From: Capsicum annuum
Taxonomy: Eukaryota; Streptophyta; Magnoliopsida; Solanales; Solanaceae
Assembly (NCBI RefSeq): GCF_002878395.1
Contig: NC_061114.1
Span: 142,377,090-142,441,089 of the forward strand
DNA: 64,000 bases
Reading direction: 5' to 3'
A model generated the notes under the pieces. The model saw only the letters and a program-made list of their open reading frames with translations. It did not search any database and was not told the DNA's origin. Both the position numbers and the translations under genes were made by a program. Positions 58,741 through 64,000 of this stretch are shown piece after piece (within the stretch, counting starts at the first letter, position 1; each line of letters starts with the position of its first letter).

Positions 58741-58859
58741 GCCCCTTTAGTTCGTTCTAATCTTTCTCAAGGTTCCTCTTCTAGTATTGCAAGTGGTCAT
58801 GCCAGAATCGCTTTTATGCTATACCACCCCACTAGGAGTAGGAGGATTCACCAGATATT

Positions 58860-59420
58860 ATTACTAGTACGCTCCGTGTATTTCATTTTGATGTGTATGT
58901 GTTGATGGACCCTGGGTCAAGTCTTTCTTATGTGATTTTGTTGTTGGCTATGAATTTAGAAATTAGTGCTGAAAAGATTCCTGAGCCTTTTCTAGTTTCT
59001 ACCCCAGTAGGTGAATCAATTGTTGTTAAGCAAGTGTATAAGAAGTGTTCTATCGCTGTCCTTAACTGAATTATGTTTGCTGACTTGATCGAGCTAGACA
59101 TGGTTGATTTTGACATTATTCTGGGTATGGATTGGCTTTACTCTTATTATGTGTCTATAGACTGTCGTACCCATGTAGTCAAGTTTCAGTTTCCTAATGA
59201 GCTAGTCTTTAAGTGGTCCAAAAATTCTGTAGCTCCCAAGAGTCATTTTATATCCTACCTTAAAGCCATGAAATTGATATCCAAGGGTTGTATCTATCAT
59301 TTGGTTTGAGATAAAGACACTAAGTCCAAGACTCCGACTATTCAGTCCATTAGTATTGTCAATGAGTTTCTTGATGTTTTTCGAGAAGATCTCCCAAAGG
59401 TACCTCCTGATAGAGATATA
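58860..59420 (+). pseudogene. Element F protease and linker (broken)
   Basis: The active site LMDPGSSLSYV is intact near 58900-58935, then SAEKIPEPFLVSTPVGESIV and, after a stop, [18 protein letters not shown] at 59080-59135 (part of the open stretch 59073-59309). The linker runs VKFQFPNELVFKW, FISYLKAMKLISKGCIYHLV and a stop where Trp or Arg would be expected. IVNEFLDVFREDLPKVPPDRDI follows. Confidence 0.82.
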
Positions 59421-59475
59421 ATTTGGGATTGATCTTCTTCCTGATACACAGCCTATTTTTATTCCTTGGTATCAT

Positions 59476-60117
59476 ATGGCCCCCGCAGAACTTAAGGAGT
59501 TGAAAGAGAAACTCAAAGAACATCTTGATAAGGATTTTATAAGGCCTAGTGTGTCTCCTTGGGGCATACCCAATCTATTTATGCAAAAGAAAGATGGTTC
59601 ATTGCGTATGTGTATTGACTATCGTCAGCTCAACAAGGTCACAATCAAGAACAAGTATCCTCTTCCTAGGATTGATGACCTATTTGATCAGCTGCAAGGT
59701 GCTAATTATTTCTCGAAAATAGATTTGAGATCTGGTTATCACCAACATAAAGTCAGAGAGTGTGATATTCCAAAGATAGTTTTTCTCACCAGTTATGGTC
59801 ATTTTGAATTCTTGGTCATGTCCTTCGGGCTAACTAACGCCCAAGCAGCTTTTATGGACCTCATGAATTGGGTGTTCAAACAGTACTTGGATATGTTTGT
59901 TATTTTGTTTATAGATGACATCCTTGTATACTCCAAAAATGAAAATGACCATGCAAATCATCTCCGAATTGTCTTGCGAACCCTTAGAGATCATCAGTTG
60001 TTTGCCAAATTTAGCAAGTGTGAATTTTGGTTAAGGTCAGTTGCCTTTCTGGGTCATATTATTTCTTCTGAAAGTATCCGAGTTGACCCTGAAATGGTAG
60101 AAGCTATGAAAAATTAG
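59476..60117 (+). pseudogene. Element F reverse transcriptase (intact catalytic motif)
   Basis: RNA-directed DNA polymerase of the Pol polyprotein. The 213-residue open stretch covers most of the RT fingers and palm: [17 protein letters not shown] at its start, [20 protein letters not shown] (about 35-54), [52 protein letters not shown], then the catalytic [10 protein letters not shown] near residue 145-155 and [11 protein letters not shown]. Both Asp are present. It ends at a stop in KNWP (TGG to TAG). Upstream a stop and frameshift separate it from protease. The start ATG is an internal Met, not a gene start. Confidence 0.9.
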
Positions 60118-60815
60118 CCTAGACCTATTTCCCCATCAGACATTAGGAGTTTCTTGGGTCTATTTGGTTACTATCATCATTTTGTTGAAGGCTTCTCCTC
60201 CATTGCTGCTCCTTTGACCTGGTTAACTCAAAATAAAGTTAAATTCCAGTGGTCAGATTCTTGCAAGAAGAGTTTTCAGGAGTTGAAGACTCGACTTACT
60301 TCAGCCCCTGTGATGACCCTGCCTAATGGTGTAGATGATTTTGTGGTGTATTGTGACGCTTCTAGAATTGGGTTGGGTTGCATGTTCATATAGAAGGATA
60401 AGGTTATAGCCTATGCCTCCTGATAGTTGAAACCTTATGAGAAGAATTACCCGACCCATGATCTTGAGATGCTACAGTAGTTTTTGCCTAGAAAATCTAG
60501 ACACTACTTGTACGGTGTTCGTGTTGATGTCTTTACGGATCACAAGATTTTACAGTATGTGTTTACTCAGAGAGAGTTGAACTTGCAGCAGAGGCGATGG
60601 TTAGAATTGCTAAAGCACTATAGTATGAGCGTGTTGTATCACTCGGGAAAGGCGAATGTAGTGGCAGATGCCCTTAGCAGGTCGTCTATGGGTAGTATGA
60701 TGCATGTAGAGAATGATAAAAAGGAATTAGTTCGCGAAGTGCATTATTTAGCTAGGTTGGGTGTTAGATTGCTTGATTCAGCTGAGGGTAGTGTTTGGGT
60801 TCAAAGTAATTCTTA
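60118..60815 (+). pseudogene. Element F RNase H (broken)
   Basis: RNase H removes the RNA strand during reverse transcription. RT thumb and connection: FLGLFGYYHHFVEGFSSIA at 60151-60205. RNase H: VVYCDASRIGLGCMFI at about 60346-60393, then stops at two Gln/Arg positions (codons TAG, TGA, TAG) through 60430. It resumes with [19 protein letters not shown] near 60525 and [10 protein letters not shown] near 60660. The acidic residues in YCDAS and VADALSR are visible. Confidence 0.82.
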
Positions 60816-62260
60816 ATCTTCTCTAGTTTTGGAAGTAAAGGAGAAATAGGATATGGATTCTCGTTTGGTCGAACTGAAAGGGTCAGTTAAGGACCAAAAT
60901 GTGGGGCTTTCTCCCAATAGGGATATGGTGTATTGATGCTTCAGAATAGATTATATGTGCCTGATGTTGATGATCTGAGGTAGAGAATTATGGATGAAGC
61001 ACATGGTGCACGGTATTCTATTCATCCCAGTGCTATCGAGATGTACCATGATTGACGGAAAATTTATTGGTGGAATGGTATGAAGAGGGATATAGCAAAG
61101 TTTGTACAGAAGTATGCAACTTGCCAACAGGTGAAGATAGAGCACCAAAGACCCGATAGTATGATCTAAGAATTTAGCATTCCTATTTGGAAGTAGGAAG
61201 TGGTGAACATGGATTTTGTGACCGTTTTACCTCTCTCTCGTCGTCATCATGATTCTATTTGGGTCGTTGTAGACAGGTTGACTAAGTCAGCAGATTTTCT
61301 TCTAGTACATACATCTTTTACCGCTGAGTATTATGCTAAGCTATACATCCGAGAGTTAGTTAGGTTGCATGGAGTTCCGTTGGCTATCATCTCCAATATA
61401 GGTACTCAATTTACTTCTAAGTTTTGGAGAGCTTTTCAGAAGGGTCATGGCACCCAAGTTCATCTTAGCTCTACTTTTCATCCGCAGACATACGGTCAGA
61501 CTGAGAGGACTATCCAGACTTTGGAGGATATCTTGAGGGCATGTGTTCTTAATTTCAAAGGAAGTTGGGATGAGCATTTTCCATTGGTTGAATTTGCTTA
61601 TAACAACAGTTTTCATGCTAGCATTGGAATGGCTCCATTTGAGGATTTATATGGAAGACGATATAGATCACCCATAGGATTGTTTGAAGTGGGTGAAGCT
61701 GCTGCTATTGGACCTGATACTGTGTTTGAGGCTATGGGGAAAGTTAAGTTGATTCGGGAGAGGTTGACGGCAGCCCAGACTCATCAGAAGTCGTATGCAA
61801 ATGTGAGAAGAAGAGATCTTGAGTTTGAGGTTGATAATTTGGTGTACTTGAAGATTTCACCCATGAGAGGGGTAAAAAGATTTGGAAAGAAAGGAAAGTT
61901 TAGTCCCCGATATGTTGTCCCTTATAGAGTTTTGATTCGTGTTGGGAAAGCTGCTTATGAGATTGAGTTGCCTGAAGAGTTGTCAGCTTTCCATCCAGTC
62001 TTTCACGTTTCTATGCTCAAGAAGCACATTGATGATTCTGTTGTGGTTGATCCATCGGAGAGCTTAGATATTCGGGATAGTCTTTCTTATGATGAAGTTC
62101 TGGTTAAGATCCTAGATTATCAAGTCCGTAGACTAAGTAACAAATAAGTTCCCTTGGTTAAAGTTCTATGGCGAAATCAATCAATAGAGGGTGCTACTTG
62201 GGAAGCAGAAGCAGATATGCAAGTTAAGTATCCTCATCTCTTCTCTGTAAGTTCAAATAA
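60816..62260 (+). pseudogene. Element F integrase with chromodomain-like tail
   Basis: The zinc-binding domain near 60970-61130 keeps both His (EAHGARYSIHPS) but the first Cys is Tyr (KYATCQQ), with a stop before it. The core is open from 61200: MDFVTVLP (Asp at residue 5), then ISNIGTQF with Asn at residue 66 (61395-61397) in place of the second catalytic Asp, and QTERTI with Glu at residue 102, so the D-35-E spacing holds. The tail: VRRRDLEFEVDNLVYLKISP, FHPVFHVSMLKKHI, SLSYDEVLVKILDYQVRRL, a stop, then KVLWRNQSIEGATWEAEADM. The longest open stretch is 61200-62147. Confidence 0.88.
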
Positions 62261-62469
62261 AGCCGAAGGTATCATTCTTCCTTAATTCAGTTTCCTTCTA
62301 TCTAGTGTATTCAGTTATATAAATATCCATTCTATGATTCATGTATTCTATAGAGTACTCAAAAATCTAGAATGAAGTAAGTCGGTTGAGCAAATTGTTC
62401 CCATAAAGTATTTCCTGTTCCTGTTTGATCTTGAGCCTAACTAGCAACATTCGAGGATGAATGTTTCTA

Positions 62470-62481
62470 AGGGAAAGATAT
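62470..62481 (+). other. Element F polypurine tract (weakened)
   Basis: AAGGGAAAGATAT lies immediately left of TGTAATACC; purine-rich but with T interruptions, weaker than the tracts of C and D. Confidence 0.65.
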
Positions 62482-63258
62482 TGTAATACCCTGATCGTTC
62501 CTTAAGCCTGAATCCATCTTTTGAAGTGAATATAGATGACTTCTAAGGTGAATAATTTTTAAACCATGTTGTATTTCTCTAATTTCTACTTTCTATCACG
62601 TGGAGATTTGAATAAGCTTTTTGTCGATACCAAATTCGCCCAAATCCGACCCTCAGGTGAAGAGTTAGAGCTATTTTAGTGAGAAAGTGTGCCACCTTGC
62701 ACTTTAGCACGTTGTGGAGCCAGCCAAAAGGGCAATTTTCATTTTCTAGTGAGCCTCCGCAATATTGACGCATCGCGCCAAGGCTCAATTTTAGGATTGT
62801 CAAATTCCAGTGCATCAACGCGATTCCACTGCATCATGGTGCCCTTTCAGTTCATGACCAAGGTGACAACACGATTTCACTACATTGCGCCACTGAGTAG
62901 TTTCCCAATTGTCAAAATCCAGTGAAGGTCCGCAATCATGGTGCGTCGTGCCAAGGCCAAAACTCGGGCTCCATGTCTAGAATTTTCTCAAGGGTATTTT
63001 GGTTATTTTCGCCTATTTTGGCCTCTATATATATAGCCAAATAGAGAAGAGCAATTTATTTTCTCTACAATCTCTTCCAAGAAATATCTAGATCTAGGGT
63101 TTCTCTCCTACAATTATAAATCCAAATTTTCTCCAAGAAAATTCAAGAATCTTCCATATATTTCACCGAGTTGTTCAAGAATCAAGTTCTCTAAGTCAAA
63201 GGTACCAAGAACTTAGCTCAAAATTTTCCAATCAAGTCTTTTCATCTTAAAATTATAA
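62482..63258 (+). repeat. Element F 3' LTR (truncated)
   Basis: Matches the first 0.78 kb of the 5' LTR, starting TGTAATACCCTGATCG, including the TATA box at 63025-63036. Identity ends after TCTTAAAATTATAAT near 63255. Many differences from the 5' copy are C/T or G/A at CpG. Confidence 0.88.
63025..63036 (+). promoter_or_regulatory. Putative TATA box of the F 3' LTR
   Basis: CTATATATATAG at the place matching the 5' LTR TATA box. If active it would read rightward out of the element into antisense L gag. Confidence 0.5.
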
Positions 63259-63920
63259 TCTCTATTATACATAGCATCCCTACACTCCTTGAACACTAAC
63301 CCAGATACACCAGTCACAAACTTACTCATACTCACTCTAGGGTCAGCTATTAAGTCAGGAGCTTACTTAGCCAACTGGTTAAACTTAGGACAATACTCTT
63401 TCACTATCATATATCCTTGCCTTAGGTTCATGAACTCTTCTACCTTAGATTTCCTCATCTCTAGCGGGAAAAACTTATCTAAAAAGGCATCCTAAAACTC
63501 CTGCCAAGTCATAGGAGTTGGATTCTCCCCTTTACCCTTATTCCATACTACAACCCATTCATGAACAGTATCCTTCAGCCTATAGGATGCTAAATCTACA
63601 CTCTCCTCCTAATTAACATGCATAATTTGGATAATCTTCTTCACCTCCTCATGATAAAGCTGTGGGTTATCACCTGCTACTGACTAAAAGAATTCTGGCA
63701 GGCTCATTCTCATGAAATCTCTAATTTTGGCTACAGATAGACCCCTATCTTGCTAAGGTAGGGCCACAGCGTGATGGTTAACCTAAACATTAGTCACAGC
63801 TTGGGCTAGCACCTGAAAAGCTGCCCAAAACTCTGCATGTAATATATTTCCATTCTTAGGAACTACTGGCGGAGGGGGCTGGTCATTAACCCTACGGACA
63901 TACTCTTTGCGAGGAGGCAT
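63259..63920 (-). pseudogene. Element L gag, N-terminal two thirds (broken)
   Basis: On the minus strand it starts MPPRKEYVRRVNDQPPPPVV at 63920, then ILHAEFWAAFQVLAQAV, a stop, and FMRMSLPEFF-stop near 63700. Core: EEVKKIIQIMHVN, ASYRLKDTVHEWVVVWNK, FLDKFFPLEMRKSKVEEFMNL, VKEYCPKFNQLAK and SMSKFVTGVSGLVFKECRDAM near 63270. It is the same gag type as element F but a different copy. The open frame on the plus strand at 63289-63495 is its shadow. The coding sequence is cut at 63258 by the F 3' LTR. 63921-64000 is leader DNA. Confidence 0.85.
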
Positions 63921-64000
63921 ACTCTGTAAATAAAAGAAAGAAATGGATTATATTGAGGATCAACTCGAGCTCATGCTCACTGGCATGACATGAATACTAA

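Larger units (their letters stand above)
55204..63258 (+). mobile_element. Element F: Ty3/gypsy retrotransposon, best preserved in window
   Basis: 5' LTR, weak PBS, gag with a double zinc knuckle, protease, RT, RNase H, integrase, a purine tract and the first 0.78 kb of the 3' LTR. RT and integrase have the longest open stretches in the window. It is still dead: stops in protease-RT linker, RNase H and integrase N-terminus, a 34-base duplication in gag and an altered integrase active site. The right end is cut at 63258 by an inverted gag of element L. Confidence 0.9.

Noticed and set aside
59476..60117. Stand-alone reverse transcriptase gene or retron
   Set aside because: Motifs and neighbours are those of gypsy pol; the frame is one open segment of a broken polyprotein.
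61200..62147. Domesticated integrase gene (315-residue open frame)
   Set aside because: Flanked by the rest of element F in frame order, starts at an internal Met, carries a D to N change and has no promoter of its own.

Overview
This 64 kb window is intergenic DNA from a flowering plant. It is built almost entirely from decayed retrotransposons nested in and joined to each other. I found no host protein-coding gene, rRNA, tRNA, CRISPR array or bacterial-type operon. Large Ty3/gypsy LTR elements with a PBS matching initiator-Met tRNA (TTGGTATCAGAGC) and chromovirus-like pol proteins, a plant LINE with a DUF4283/zinc-knuckle ORF1, and AT-rich DNA together fit a large angiosperm genome. I suspect Solanaceae (Capsicum-like) from the style of these elements, but that is inference and was not tested.

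Layout, left to right. 1-2570: element A (minus), gag to RT, cut by the window edge, with a foldback sequence and LTR-like DNA to its right. 4298-5016: LTR-end repeat K, copy 1. 5270-9589: element B (plus), very decayed. 9590-18440: element C (plus), inserted into the end of B, with a complete 5' LTR and a truncated 3' LTR. 18441-21605: a LINE (minus), broken within its RT. 21606-40958: element D (plus), with a truncated 5' LTR and a complete 3' LTR. D is interrupted by element E (24838-34175; LTR, internal region, LTR, with TSD TATTC) and by a 1.5 kb solo-LTR-like insert (35284-36777, TSD GTTTA). 40959-43744: mostly unassigned DNA with one LTR-like stretch and an 18-base C run. 43745-44440: RT remnant of a different gypsy lineage (Tat/Ogre-like, minus). 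44440-51590: element G (minus), with a 5' LTR and no 3' LTR. 51612-52125: LTR end and PBS of another minus element (I). 52126-52857: repeat K, copy 2, inverted relative to copy 1. 53700-55148: LTR-like block J (minus). 55204-63258: element F (plus), the best-preserved element. 63259-64000: gag of element L (minus).

Every element is dead. Frames are broken by stops and frameshifts, and a striking share of the stops sit where related copies have Gln (CAG/CAA to TAG/TAA) or Arg (CGA to TGA). Together with the CpG differences between the two F LTRs, this suggests decay by deamination of methylated cytosine. The order of insertion is partly readable: B before C; D before E and before the solo LTR. 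No new functional system is supported. The most informative signals are the two insertions with exact TSDs, the loss of gag core from E, the inverted-repeat motifs in the C/D/E LTRs, the foldback at 2587-2728 and the abrupt junctions at 18440, 21605, 44440 and 63258.
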